Below, in pieces: positions 14,951 through 23,838 of a stretch of 64,000 bases of DNA (positions are counted from its first letter, which is position 1; the number at the start of each line of letters is the position of its first letter). Made by a program: the position numbers and the translations under genes. Source of the stretch: Ruminococcus gauvreauii (GTDB lineage Bacteria > Bacillota > Clostridia > Lachnospirales > Lachnospiraceae); the NCBI RefSeq assembly GCF_025151995.1, contig NZ_CP102290.1:2108001-2172000 (forward strand). Reading direction: 5' to 3'. Under the pieces are notes generated by a model. The model saw nothing but the letters and a program-made list of their open reading frames with translations. It did no database searches and was not told the origin of the DNA.

Positions 14951-16314
14951 ACACATCAGAACGATTTTTTCGCCGTTATATATTTTCCACAGTTAGGATT
15001 ATAGTTCTTTTTCTGGCTGTCAATGCACTGTTAGTAGCTTCCTATTTTGTAATAGCTTATTTAGGTAATGTGGCAACATCCAAATTTCCAATCGAGGATT
15101 TTTCAAATCATATCATGGCAACAGATGGGGAATTCAGTGCAGATACACAAGCGAAAGAAATGCTGAATAATTTTGAAGCGTGGGCTATGATCTTAGATGA
15201 TGATGGCACTGTCGTTTGGGAAGAAAATCTGCCGGAAGAATTACCACGCCATTATTCCTCAATGGATATTGCCATGTTTAGTCGCTGGTATCTTGATGAT
15301 TATCCGACCAATATTGCAAAACGACAGGATGGGCTTTTGGTGATCGGCTTGCCTCCAGAAAGCGTTGTGAATTACTATTTTTCTTTCAAGGCGCAATATA
15401 TTTGGCCTATGCTATTCGGATTAACGGCGGTATTCTGTATCAATATTTTTTTGATGATATATTTGTTTATCCGCAATGCCCGCCGGGTAGAAAAAGCTAT
15501 GGCGCCGATTTTGAGAGGCATTCGGCATCTATCAGTTGGAAAGCCTGTCCATCTGGAAGAAACCGGCGAGTTAGCAGAAATCAATGCTGGTTTGAATAAG
15601 GCCGGTGACTATTTGCTGAAAAAGGATAATACCCGTGCAGACTGGATCAGGGGAATTTCCCATGATATACGCACACCGCTTTCTGTGATTTTGGGATATG
15701 CAAGCGAAATAGAAGACACTTCTTCTTTGCCGGAAGCTGTCCGAAACCAGGCTGGGATAATCCGGAGACACAGTGAACGGCTAAAAGATTTAGTGGCTGA
15801 TTTGAATTTGTCAACTAAATTAGAATATTCCATGCAGCCTATGCAAAAACAAAGCCTTGACCCGATAGAGTTAGCACGTCAGGTTGTCAGTGAAGTATTG
15901 AATGATGGCCTATCAGAACTTTACGAGTTGGAATTATCAGAAGATAATCCCGGTAAAAACATCTCGATTTTCGGGGACCAGGTTTTGCTTAATCGGATGC
16001 TGAATAATTTGATAAGAAATTGTATTGTCCATAATCCCGATGGGTGTAAAATACAGATTTCTGTTGGCAGTAATGATGCAAGCTGTACTTTTTCCGTGAT
16101 GGACAATGGTTATGGAGTGAGTGAACTGCAATTAAACGCCTTGAACAGTGACGAGGATATTTCCAGTACACAAAAACAGACAGATGAAGCGGAACATGGT
16201 TTGGGTCTTAAAATTGTGCGGCAGATTGTGAAAGCACATCATGGGGATGTTTTCTTTTCTGGTGCGATCCCACATGGATTGATCGTCAGTATTCACCTGC
16301 CTATGAAACTATAA
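14947..16314 (+). CDS. Sensor histidine kinase with extracellular sensor domain (CprK-like)
   Basis: A 455-residue kinase. TM1 lies at about residues 17-40 and TM2 at about 152-174, enclosing an extracellular sensor domain of roughly 110 residues. The H-box is GISHDIRTPLSVILGY with H239 as phospho-acceptor. N (NNLIRNCIVHN), G1 (DNGYGVS) and G2 (GLGLKIV) boxes are present. The sizeable extracellular domain distinguishes it from the Bce-type kinase at 46363 and fits CprK/NsrK kinases, which sense lantibiotics and other cationic peptides directly. Confidence 0.9.
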   Translation: MNTSERFFRRYIFSTVRIIVLFLAVNALLVASYFVIAYLGNVATSKFPIEDFSNHIMATDGEFSADTQAKEMLNNFEAWAMILDDDGTVVWEENLPEELPRHYSSMDIAMFSRWYLDDYPTNIAKRQDGLLVIGLPPESVVNYYFSFKAQYIWPMLFGLTAVFCINIFLMIYLFIRNARRVEKAMAPILRGIRHLSVGKPVHLEETGELAEINAGLNKAGDYLLKKDNTRADWIRGISHDIRTPLSVILGYASEIEDTSSLPEAVRNQAGIIRRHSERLKDLVADLNLSTKLEYSMQPMQKQSLDPIELARQVVSEVLNDGLSELYELELSEDNPGKNISIFGDQVLLNRMLNNLIRNCIVHNPDGCKIQISVGSNDASCTFSVMDNGYGVSELQLNALNSDEDISSTQKQTDEAEHGLGLKIVRQIVKAHHGDVFFSGAIPHGLIVSIHLPMKL

Positions 16315-16584
16315 AATCTTTACTGTTTACTCTTCTAAAAATTCACAAAAAATAGGACAATAGAAGGATACATCGGGAAAGAAAGCAGAATCCGCCCTGA
16401 TACAATTTACACAACAAAAGCAGATGGAAGAAGTCCACTGCTTAGTCAGGTGAATTGAAGGGGAGGAGGTGCAGTATCCTTATAGAGGGAATAAAAATTC
16501 TCCTTACACTGTTGTCCGTGGTTGAACATAAGTCTTACAACTGAATATTGTTTGGCGGCCTGTTCAAAAGCGTAAACAACAAAT
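16315..16584. other. Intergenic region without recognised genes
   Basis: AT-rich sequence after the kinase gene. There is one AGGAGGTG at about 16463-16470, but no open frame of note follows it, so this may be a decayed gene start. I see no promoter or RNA gene that I can support. Confidence 0.4.
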
Positions 16585-16619
16585 GCACCGATGCCTGATA
16601 TTATATCGGGTATCGGTGC
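16585..16619. terminator. Bidirectional terminator
   Basis: GCACCGAT pairs with ATCGGTGC, and the inner CCTGATAT with ATATCGGG, with T-rich sequence following on the plus strand. It lies at the 3' end of the leftward XRE gene. Confidence 0.75.
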
Positions 16620-16624
16620 TTTCT

Positions 16625-17227
16625 TTATTGCTGTTCAGGATAAAAAGCAAGCCATTTTGCTCCATAGGTATCCAAATAAAACCGATTCCCATACTCATTT
16701 TGGACAAAATGCTTTTTGACCTGATACCAGCCCCGCAATTCATTCCGCAAATCTGAGTCTGGAGAGATTGGCTCCAGCCATATCCGGGTGAACTGCTGGA
16801 TCTCAGATAGGATTAGCGGTTTTCCGGATGGCAGGCTTGGTTCGGAAAATAACTGGGGCAGCGTAAACAGCCTTTTGGCGTCAGCAAACGGAACGGTCTG
16901 TCCATTTGGGAGCAATAGAGTATGATTGCCGGCATCAACCAGCATCCATCCGTACTCCGCAGACCAGACTGGTTTTCCATGAAAGATTGGAAGGGTTTCC
17001 GGAGCAATTGGTACAGATTGGACCGAGATCCCCTGCTCTGACCGTCCGAGGAGAAAATCCGTTGTTACACCATAGAGATCAGACATTTTCTCAAGTCCGT
17101 CAATGGAAGGAGACTTACGTTCTCCTTCCCATGCGCTTAGGGTTGGCTGAGAGATGCCGAGTTTTTCGGCAGCCTCTGTCATCTTTAATTTGTTGATCAG
17201 CCGTGCCTGTTTGAATTGTCTTGGCAT
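16625..17227 (-). CDS. XRE-family HTH protein with C-terminal domain
   Basis: A 200-residue protein. The N-terminal HTH_3 domain (about residues 5-60) includes EAAEKLGISQPTLSAWEGER. The remaining 140 residues form a beta-rich domain with several Trp residues (AEYGWMLVDAG, RGWYQVKKHF). This layout is seen in phage-like repressors and stand-alone regulators. It is the last gene of a three-gene leftward operon, 13 bases after the AlbA_2 gene. It probably regulates that operon; its target is not proven. Confidence 0.75.
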   Translation of the reverse strand: MPRQFKQARLINKLKMTEAAEKLGISQPTLSAWEGERKSPSIDGLEKMSDLYGVTTDFLLGRSEQGISVQSVPIAPETLPIFHGKPVWSAEYGWMLVDAGNHTLLLPNGQTVPFADAKRLFTLPQLFSEPSLPSGKPLILSEIQQFTRIWLEPISPDSDLRNELRGWYQVKKHFVQNEYGNRFYLDTYGAKWLAFYPEQQ

Positions 17228-17240
17228 CTGTTCACCACCT

Positions 17241-18602
17241 TTATTCGTTTATTTGCCAATAACCATTTTTATCCGAGCCGATTCTTTCAATAATACCTTT
17301 TTCCTTTAAGCTTTTGATTCTCCCAAATACAGCTTTTCTTCCGATATTCAATCTATCAGCAAGATTTTGATAGGTGTAAGCAGGATCCTCAGAAAGAAGA
17401 GCAAGAATCTCTTTTTCTTTGTCACTTAAATTTACAGTTCCGTTTACAGTTCCGTTTACAGTTCCATTTGCAGTTTCCCCTGGTCCATATACAATCCGAT
17501 CTTCTGGTGCAATAAATTTGATCATAACCGAATTTCCGGTAATATCGTATTCCGGCAATGGTACACCATCTTCACGGCAGGCATCACAGATCTTTTCTAT
17601 GCCGCGCCCCCAGCTTTCAATAAAACCGGCAAGATAATATACATGGGCAATATTAGGGTTAAAGGGCTCAGACGAGTGCTTTTCCATGAGCTTCTCTGCA
17701 GACCAGTTTTCAGGCAGTCGGCCGCAGTTTGCAATATATAATCTGTCATTATATACACTTACCTGAATCGGTATGCCACGGGCATAGTCCTTATGGCACA
17801 GGGCATTCAAGAGAGCCTCGCGCAGTGCCGCATCTGGGACGAAATAACGCTCGATCCGCTGCATTCCTTCGTATGTGATCTTTGCTTTCATATACTTCAG
17901 ATGGATAGTTTCGATAATCCGATCAATCTGGTCAAGCAGTGAACCATGTATTTCATCCTGATACCGAAGTTCAGAATCACTTTCAAAATAACCGATTTTT
18001 GTAAAAGCACCAAGCTGCCACTCTTCTGGATCGTTTGCAAAAAGGAGCATGGCAGCATTTGTTAAGTAGTCATTATTCATTAAGTGCAGCTTTTTCATCA
18101 GCGTCTCTTTTTGCTCATCTAAAGCGCTCTCATCAATACGTCCCTTTTTGGCCGCCCACTTTATAAAACGCTTAACAACACCATTATCAATATCAGAGAT
18201 TGTGAAGGACGGCAAAGGAAGGTTGTCCCAGGTTGCGCCCTGTTTACGGAGCAAAAAGCTCTCCAGTTCCAATCCGGTTAATTTCTGATTCGTACTGCCA
18301 CTGCGGTAATAATAAACGCCTTTGTATGAGATAGCAATAGGATAGGGCTGTACAGAAATTTCAATATACTCGGTTTCGCCATCTGTATGAAGGTTGACAG
18401 GCACAATAATACCCATAGCATCACGGATTTTATTCGGAAGATCCTCAAGCAGCTTATGGGAATTAGACAGGCCTACGGTTTCGCCATTATCGTTTTTGCC
18501 GATGTAAAGCGTGCCGCCCTGTGCATTCGCAAAACCACAGATCCATGCCAGATAGTCATCTTTCCAAATTTCTTTCCATTCTATAATCTGCATCTCAGGC
18601 AT
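17241..18602 (-). CDS. AlbA_2 (Schlafen-like) DNA-binding ATPase-like protein with C-terminal HTH
   Basis: A 453-residue protein of the family often labelled RecG-like. An AlbA_2/Schlafen domain lies at the N-terminus (about residues 8-130; WICGFANAQGGTLYIG, then YYRSGSTNQ). The central part (about 190-370) contains ALREALLNALCHKDYARG and the WGRGIEKI segment typical of the family's HATPase_c_4 region. A C-terminal winged helix (about 395-450) includes YQNLADRLNIGRKAVFGRIKSL. Between them is a GTVN tandem repeat. It overlaps the HTH gene upstream by eight bases. Members occur on mobile islands and in putative regulatory or defence loci; the precise role is unknown. Confidence 0.8.
   Translation of the reverse strand: MPEMQIIEWKEIWKDDYLAWICGFANAQGGTLYIGKNDNGETVGLSNSHKLLEDLPNKIRDAMGIIVPVNLHTDGETEYIEISVQPYPIAISYKGVYYYRSGSTNQKLTGLELESFLLRKQGATWDNLPLPSFTISDIDNGVVKRFIKWAAKKGRIDESALDEQKETLMKKLHLMNNDYLTNAAMLLFANDPEEWQLGAFTKIGYFESDSELRYQDEIHGSLLDQIDRIIETIHLKYMKAKITYEGMQRIERYFVPDAALREALLNALCHKDYARGIPIQVSVYNDRLYIANCGRLPENWSAEKLMEKHSSEPFNPNIAHVYYLAGFIESWGRGIEKICDACREDGVPLPEYDITGNSVMIKFIAPEDRIVYGPGETANGTVNGTVNGTVNLSDKEKEILALLSEDPAYTYQNLADRLNIGRKAVFGRIKSLKEKGIIERIGSDKNGYWQINE
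17431..17478 (-). repeat. In-frame 12-bp tandem repeat (GTVN linker)
   Basis: Four 12-base units (TTTACAGTTCCG on the plus strand, the last two degenerate) encode repeated GTVN in the linker before the HTH of the AlbA_2 protein. Changes in copy number would alter linker length without a frameshift. Confidence 0.85.
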
Positions 18603-18801
18603 TGCTTTGTTCCTCGCATTTCTTTATATATTTACCGCTTTTAATGCGTGCATCGGCTGGCTTTTCTGCATCTTCAGGAATAAGCCATGTGTTACCGGTC
18701 TTCTGAGTTCCGGGGATACGACCCTCGCTGCAGAGGATACCTACACGGCGAGAAGAAAGTCCCCACTTTTTGCCGGCTTCCGTTGTTGAAATAAATTTCA
18801 T
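18595..18801 (-). CDS. Small MerR/excisionase-type HTH protein
   Basis: A 68-residue protein resembling the HTH_17/excisionase family: ISTTEAGKKWGLSSRRVGIL is the winged-helix core, followed by TWLIPEDAEKPADAR. It overlaps the AlbA_2 gene by eight bases and is the first gene of the operon. A paralogous protein is encoded at 45514, next to the BceRS genes. The pairing with AlbA_2 proteins recurs in Clostridia. Its role is probably transcriptional control or targeting. Confidence 0.8.
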   Translation of the reverse strand: MKFISTTEAGKKWGLSSRRVGILCSEGRIPGTQKTGNTWLIPEDAEKPADARIKSGKYIKKCEEQSNA

Positions 18802-18953
18802 AATTTATCGCCCCCTTAACTTTATATATTATATTCGGTTTGCGGAATAATATCAAGGGTTTTGCTAAAAATGTCAGAATGATTTCCGGCTACACGTTTT
18901 CCTTTTCTTATTTCTTACCTCATTTTTATACATAAATCATATATTTATAGCTA

Positions 18954-19009
18954 TTGACTTTCCGCTTGTAACAAGTTATAATATGACTATAAAATCAATT
19001 TAGTCATAT
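18954..19009 (+). promoter_or_regulatory. Hydrolase-gene promoter with TetR-type operator
   Basis: TTGACT (18954-18959) and TATAAT (18977-18982) are 17 bp apart. Directly after the -10 box, ATATGACTA (18981-18989) and TAGTCATAT (19001-19009) form a perfect inverted repeat with 20 bp between half-site starts. The same layout recurs upstream of 19960 and 20644. Confidence 0.8.
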
Positions 19010-19023
19010 AGGAGGCATAAGGT

Positions 19024-19881
19024 ATGTATGAAGAAGTTGGAATTTCTTCAAATAATGTTCCGATAACACTTTCTATTTGGTATACAGAAAGAAGGAGTCC
19101 TACCATTGTTTTTTTGCCAGGTACTATGTCACACCCTCTCATGTATGAGAATTTTCTATGTGGATTGAGTGAAAGAGGATTTAATATAATAGGCGTTCAT
19201 TATCTTTCACACGGAAAAAGCCCTAAAATCAAGAAAAATTATACAATGGAAGATATGTTGCATAATGTATATGACGCAACGACTTACGGAATAGAAAATT
19301 TCGGTGAAAACATAGCTGTTATGGGTTCCAGTCAAGGCGGGATTTTAGCTGCAATGGCGGCAGGTAAAGATACAAGATTAAAAGCCGTTTTTCCACATAA
19401 TATCATGCTGACTACGCTAAAAGAAACTATGAGCCTAACAAAATATCCTGCATGGACACACCGTTTTATGGGGCTGATACAATGGGGCTTTCGCGTGGGC
19501 GGAAAGTTGTTACCTAACTATAAAGTACCGGGAGATGCTTATTTAGACTATGACAGAGTATTTTATAGTGAACAGGCAAAACAAGATTGCTTAAACGACC
19601 CTATGCTTTTACCTTATTATCCTTTAAGATTTGTCGCCAGTTTATTCAATGCTGACTTATCGTGCCTGGAGAATGGGTCTATACAATGTCCTGTTATTTT
19701 AATTACTGCCAAAGGCGATCCGCTTTTTAGCTTTGATTATACCAGCAAAGTATTTGATTTAATTCATGCGCCGCAAAAGGAATTACTTACTTTAGAGCTT
19801 AATCGCCACATGATTTTTAATGAGGATACAGACACGACGATAAACGCATTGGAACCTACATTGCATAAATATCTCGGATAG
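19024..19881 (+). CDS. Alpha/beta hydrolase
   Basis: A 285-residue alpha/beta-hydrolase with a GGAGG ribosome site. VFLPGTMSHP forms the oxyanion-hole region, and the nucleophile elbow is GSSQGG (about residue 101). Candidate acid and base are D in TAKGDPLF and H in NRHMIF. No signal peptide is present, so it acts in the cytoplasm. It is the first gene of an AT-rich cluster with a TetR regulator, an ABC exporter and a CDF transporter, all sharing an operator motif. Possible roles include ester or lipid hydrolysis; the substrate is unknown. Confidence 0.8.
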   Translation: MYEEVGISSNNVPITLSIWYTERRSPTIVFLPGTMSHPLMYENFLCGLSERGFNIIGVHYLSHGKSPKIKKNYTMEDMLHNVYDATTYGIENFGENIAVMGSSQGGILAAMAAGKDTRLKAVFPHNIMLTTLKETMSLTKYPAWTHRFMGLIQWGFRVGGKLLPNYKVPGDAYLDYDRVFYSEQAKQDCLNDPMLLPYYPLRFVASLFNADLSCLENGSIQCPVILITAKGDPLFSFDYTSKVFDLIHAPQKELLTLELNRHMIFNEDTDTTINALEPTLHKYLG

Positions 19882-19916
19882 TATATTGATCATATGAGCA
19901 GTAAATGTTATACTTT

Positions 19917-19945
19917 TCGTGACGATACTAACAATTTAGTCATAA
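19917..19945 (+). promoter_or_regulatory. Candidate TetR operator upstream of the tetR-like gene
   Basis: TCGTGACGA and TAGTCATAA lie with 20 bp between half-site starts, matching the spacing of the operator at 18981-19009. The left half is degenerate. It sits immediately before the ribosome site of the gene at 19960, consistent with autoregulation. Confidence 0.5.
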
Positions 19946-19959
19946 GGAGGTTATGAGAA

Positions 19960-20541
19960 TTGCCACGGTTTACAGAACAAGAGAAAGAGATCATCAGCGG
20001 TAAACTTTTGATAGAGGGAGAAAAGCTGTTTGCATTACACGGTTTGAAAAAAGTAACGGTTGATGATTTAGTGGCCGCCGTAAACATATCAAAGGGGTCT
20101 TTCTATGCTTTTTATCCCAGTAAAGAACATCTATATGTGGAAATCAATTTTCGCTTACAAAAAGAGCTATTTGAAAGTATAGAAACAACAATTAAAAAGA
20201 AAAAATATAAGAACCATAGAGATTTAGCAAAGGACGCTATTAAGCTAAGTTTAACGGGTTTGATTACTTCACCTATTCTTTCGCAGATTGACTTATCTAT
20301 AATGGACTATCTGCAAAGAAAATTATCACCGGATATTTTTGAAAGCCATATGCACAATGATATTCGTATACTGGAGATACTGGAAGATCTAGGGGTTGTA
20401 TTTTTGGTTCCGCATACGGTTATTATAAAATCCCTGTATTCTGTTTTGTCCTGTTTGGAACAATTCAAAGAGGATGAAGAACTGAATATGATACAAAACC
20501 TTTTAGTGAATGGGATTATTCAGCAAGTAGTAGCAGAGTAA
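19960..20541 (+). CDS. TetR/AcrR-family regulator
   Basis: A 193-residue regulator starting at TTG 19960 with AAGGAGG at 19944-19950. The N-terminal HTH (VDDLVAAVNISKGSFYAFYPSKEHLY, here split by helix boundaries, about residues 29-55) is typical. The C-terminal domain is helical and ends in hydrophobic segments likely to form the dimer interface. It lies between the hydrolase and the ABC operon, and three similarly spaced operator-like sites flank these genes. It probably controls all of them. Confidence 0.88.
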   Translation: MPRFTEQEKEIISGKLLIEGEKLFALHGLKKVTVDDLVAAVNISKGSFYAFYPSKEHLYVEINFRLQKELFESIETTIKKKKYKNHRDLAKDAIKLSLTGLITSPILSQIDLSIMDYLQRKLSPDIFESHMHNDIRILEILEDLGVVFLVPHTVIIKSLYSVLSCLEQFKEDEELNMIQNLLVNGIIQQVVAE

Positions 20542-20595
20542 CAATTTTGTTTGGTTATTTGACAGGCAGGTAGCCAAACAAATTTTTTACATTTT

Positions 20596-20624
20596 ATATG
20601 ACTATATATCTATAAGCGTCATAA
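20596..20624 (+). promoter_or_regulatory. Candidate TetR operator upstream of the ABC operon
   Basis: ATATGACTA at 20596-20604 and GCGTCATAA at 20616-20624 keep the 20-bp half-site spacing seen at 18981-19009. The left half is identical to that site; the right half keeps GTCATA. Confidence 0.6.
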
Positions 20625-20643
20625 GATTAAAGGAGGAAAAATA

Positions 20644-21489
20644 ATGATTGATGTAAAAAAACTGTATTTCAGCTATACTGAAAAGCCCTTTGTTGAAGAT
20701 GTGAGTTTCCATGTTGGACGTGGAGAAATTTTCGGCTTTTTAGGACCCTCTGGAGCTGGGAAGTCAACCATACAAAAAGTATTGACTGGGCTTAATACAA
20801 AATATAAAGGCAGCGTAAAAGTTGCAGGTATTGAAATAAGGGAACGTACAAATCGGTTTTATGAGAATATTGGAGTGGACTTTGAATTTTCTACCTGTTA
20901 TGAGAAATTTACGGCACGACAAAACCTTGCCTATTTCGCTTCGCTGTATGAAAAGCAGCCCCGGTCTATTGATGAATTATTGCATATGGTAGGCTTGGAA
21001 AATGACGGAGACAAAAAGGTTGCCGACTTTTCCAAAGGTATGCGTTCTCGCTTGAATTTTATCAAAGCGTTAATCCATGACCCCGATATATTATTTCTTG
21101 ATGAACCAACAAGCGGCCTTGACCCTACAAATAATCGCTTGATGAAAGATATTATCCTTGCAGAGAAGAAGCGCGGAAAAACTATCATAATCACCACTCA
21201 CAATATGTATGACGCAACGGAGCTATGCGATCAGGTAGCTTTTATTGTTGCGGGAAAAGTCAGCGCGTTAGACAGCCCACATAATTTAATCATGTCAAGG
21301 GGTGCTGCAAAAATACAATATACCTATTATGACAACGGCGAAAAAACCGGGGAATGTCTGCTTGATAGAACCACAGAGGATAAGATGTTAAAAAATTTAA
21401 TTTCTGAAAATCGTCTGCTTTCTATCCATAGTAGTGAACCTACGTTAAATGACATTTTCGTTGATATTACGGGGAGGACACTTCAATGA
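20644..21489 (+). CDS. ABC transporter ATP-binding protein
   Basis: A 281-residue ATPase. Walker A is GPSGAGKST, the signature FSKGMRSRLN, Walker B ILFLDEPTSGLDP and the switch region TTHNMYDA. The normal switch His is present. It is followed by two membrane proteins with overlapping starts, giving an exporter with one ATPase and two different permeases, the arrangement known for fluoroquinolone-type exporters in Actinobacteria. Strong ribosome site AAAGGAGG. AT-rich, like its neighbours. Confidence 0.92.
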   Translation: MIDVKKLYFSYTEKPFVEDVSFHVGRGEIFGFLGPSGAGKSTIQKVLTGLNTKYKGSVKVAGIEIRERTNRFYENIGVDFEFSTCYEKFTARQNLAYFASLYEKQPRSIDELLHMVGLENDGDKKVADFSKGMRSRLNFIKALIHDPDILFLDEPTSGLDPTNNRLMKDIILAEKKRGKTIIITTHNMYDATELCDQVAFIVAGKVSALDSPHNLIMSRGAAKIQYTYYDNGEKTGECLLDRTTEDKMLKNLISENRLLSIHSSEPTLNDIFVDITGRTLQ

Positions 21490-22169
21490 GATTAGGACGC
21501 TTAATTCGTGGAGATATACATTTCCAATGGAAATATGGTTTTTATTTTATTTACTTTATATTAACAGTTTTATATGTGTGTGGGATTGCCGCTTTGACGG
21601 GACATTGGAAAACGGATATTGCTTCTATCATGATATACTCTGACCCGGCAGCAATGGGATTGTTTTTTATGGGAGCGATTGTCCTCTTGGAAAAAAGTCA
21701 AAAGGTGTTAAATGCTATGGTAGTATCGCCTGTAAAAGTATCGGAGTACATACTTTCAAAAACAGTTGCGTTGATTGCTATTTCTACGATCATTGCGTTG
21801 ATATTGGGGTTTGTTTCCGGCAGCAATCATTTGCTTGGTATCACAGTTGGTACGGCATTGACATCAGCAATCTTTACTATGATTGGAATTATTGCGGCTA
21901 CAAAAATTTCAAACTTGAACCAATTTCTCATTGTGATTATGCCGATAGAAATTGTTTGTTTTGTACCACCTATTGTTGGTCTGTTTGTGAAGTTACCATA
22001 TCTGTTCCGCTTTTTTCCATTCACAGCTTGCATGAACCTTATAACTGGAAAAAGTGTTTTATTATCGCCTGATACGGTACTTGTAATTGCTACGTTGATG
22101 ATTCTCTACATGGTTGCTCGACATACAGTAGAGCATATGTGGAAAAGTTTGGGAGGTGTAAAGCTATGA
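21486..22169 (+). CDS. ABC exporter permease subunit 1
   Basis: A 227-residue membrane protein with about six hydrophobic segments, overlapping the ATPase gene by four bases. The cytoplasmic loop VVSPVKVSEYILSKTVAL matches the ABC-2 docking loop. Its pairing with a second, different permease (22166) points to a heteromeric exporter similar in layout to the Rv2686c-Rv2688c type. The substrate cannot be told from sequence. Confidence 0.85.
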   Translation: MRLGRLIRGDIHFQWKYGFYFIYFILTVLYVCGIAALTGHWKTDIASIMIYSDPAAMGLFFMGAIVLLEKSQKVLNAMVVSPVKVSEYILSKTVALIAISTIIALILGFVSGSNHLLGITVGTALTSAIFTMIGIIAATKISNLNQFLIVIMPIEIVCFVPPIVGLFVKLPYLFRFFPFTACMNLITGKSVLLSPDTVLVIATLMILYMVARHTVEHMWKSLGGVKL

Positions 22170-22864
22170 AAAAGATATTATCCAGCACCATACAGATATT
22201 TAAGCAAATCAAAAGTGACCCTATGATGTTTGCGGCTTGCTTCTCCCCTTTTATTATGGGAACTTTAATTAAGTTTGGTATTCCATTTCTTGAAAGAATA
22301 ACGAAGTTTTCTTTGCAAGCATATTATCCGATTTTTGATTTATTGCTTTCTATCATGGCGCCTGTATTGCTTTGCTTTGCATTTGCAATGATTACATTAG
22401 AGGAAATCGACGATAAAGTGTCACGGTACTTTTCGATTACCCCTCTTGGTAAGTCGGGGTATCTCTTTACAAGGTTGGGAGTACCCTCAATTATTTCGGC
22501 GGTCATTGCTTTTATTGTACTGTTGTTTTTTTCATTAGAAAAGTTGTCCGTTGGAATGACAGTATGCTTGGCGCTTCTCGGCTCAGTACAGGCAATTATT
22601 GTTTCGCTTATGATTATCACATTATCAGGCAATAAATTAGAGGGTATGGCAGTTACAAAACTAGCTGCACTTACATTGCTCGGAATACCTGCCCCTTTCT
22701 TTATTGATAGTTACTACCAGTTCGCGGTTGGCTTTCTTCCATCATTTTGGGTAGCGAAAGCCATGCAGAGTGAAGCGTTTCTTTATTTCTCTATAGGATT
22801 TGTGGTAGCTTTAGTCTGGTACTACTTCCTTACAAAACGCCTGTTTCGGAAGCTGGCAGGATAA
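22166..22864 (+). CDS. ABC exporter permease subunit 2
   Basis: A 232-residue membrane protein. ATG at 22166 is chosen because GGGAGGTG at 22151-22158 is correctly placed and the start overlaps the preceding stop (ATGA). About six hydrophobic segments and the RYFSITPLGKSGYLF loop correspond to subunit 1. Together with the genes at 20644 and 21486 it makes one export complex. It ends 11 bases before the CDF gene. Confidence 0.85.
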   Translation: MKKILSSTIQIFKQIKSDPMMFAACFSPFIMGTLIKFGIPFLERITKFSLQAYYPIFDLLLSIMAPVLLCFAFAMITLEEIDDKVSRYFSITPLGKSGYLFTRLGVPSIISAVIAFIVLLFFSLEKLSVGMTVCLALLGSVQAIIVSLMIITLSGNKLEGMAVTKLAALTLLGIPAPFFIDSYYQFAVGFLPSFWVAKAMQSEAFLYFSIGFVVALVWYYFLTKRLFRKLAG

Positions 22865-22875
22865 GGAGGCATATT

Positions 22876-23787
22876 ATGGAAAAAGGTAGACTTCTGCAAA
22901 ACGAAAATATAAATAAGGCTATTCAGGTTTCCAAAATCACACTAATCATCAACCTGGGTTTATCGCTACTTAAATTTGCTGCCGGATATATAGGAAAGTC
23001 AAGTGCCATGCTGTCGGACGCTGTACATTCGGCTTCTGATGTATTAAGCACAATCGTTGTGATGGTTGGAATTAAAATATCAGAAAAACAGCCTGATAAA
23101 GAACATCCTTATGGGCATGAACGTATGGAATGTGTGGCTTCCATTATTCTCTCTGTTGCCTTGGCTATAACGGGTGTTGGAATAGGATATTCAGGGATCA
23201 AGAAAATCTTTTCAGGACAGTACAATACGCTTTCTATTCCTAGTGGAATCGCACTTACGGCGGCAGTCTTATCCATTGTTATAAAAGAGTGGATGTACTG
23301 GTTTACAAGAAATGCTGCAAAGCATACAAATTCTGATGCGCTTATGGCTGACGCATGGCACCACCGCTCTGATGCACTCTCGTCGGTTGGTTCCTTAATT
23401 GGCATTTTAGGAGCGCGTTTAGGCTTTGCTATTCTCGATTCTATTGCAAGCGTTGTGATTTGCGGTTGTATCTTAAAAGCTGCTTTGGACATTTTCAAAG
23501 AAAGCATTAACAAAATGGTAGACCATAGTTGTGACAATGTTACTGAAACAAAGATTAGGGAAGTTGTGCTTAAGCAGCAAGGGGTTGATGGCATTGATGA
23601 ATTAAAAACTCGTATGTTTGGAGCAAAAATGTATGTAGATATTGAAATATTAGCTGATGGTAATTTAGCTCTTTATGATGCTCATGGAATTGCTGAGGCA
23701 GTCCATCAAACGATTGAAAACAACTTTCCACAATGTAAACATTGTATGGTACATGTTAATGCGAATGAACTTCTCTATTCTACATAG
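22876..23787 (+). CDS. Cation diffusion facilitator (divalent metal efflux)
   Basis: A 303-residue CDF transporter. The first metal-site motif is in LSDAVHSASDVLS (TM2) and the second in ADAWHHRSDALSS (TM5); the DKEHPYGHERME loop is characteristic of the family. Six transmembrane segments are followed by a C-terminal cytoplasmic domain (about 210-300) with an MVDHS start and a CKHCMVHVN metal-binding end. It would export Zn, Mn or Fe in exchange for protons. It is placed in the TetR/ABC operon by close spacing. Confidence 0.92.
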   Translation: MEKGRLLQNENINKAIQVSKITLIINLGLSLLKFAAGYIGKSSAMLSDAVHSASDVLSTIVVMVGIKISEKQPDKEHPYGHERMECVASIILSVALAITGVGIGYSGIKKIFSGQYNTLSIPSGIALTAAVLSIVIKEWMYWFTRNAAKHTNSDALMADAWHHRSDALSSVGSLIGILGARLGFAILDSIASVVICGCILKAALDIFKESINKMVDHSCDNVTETKIREVVLKQQGVDGIDELKTRMFGAKMYVDIEILADGNLALYDAHGIAEAVHQTIENNFPQCKHCMVHVNANELLYST

Positions 23788-23838
23788 GACAGGGAAGATG
23801 ATTTAAGACTATTGAAAGGGAAAGGAGGGAAGTAGGTT

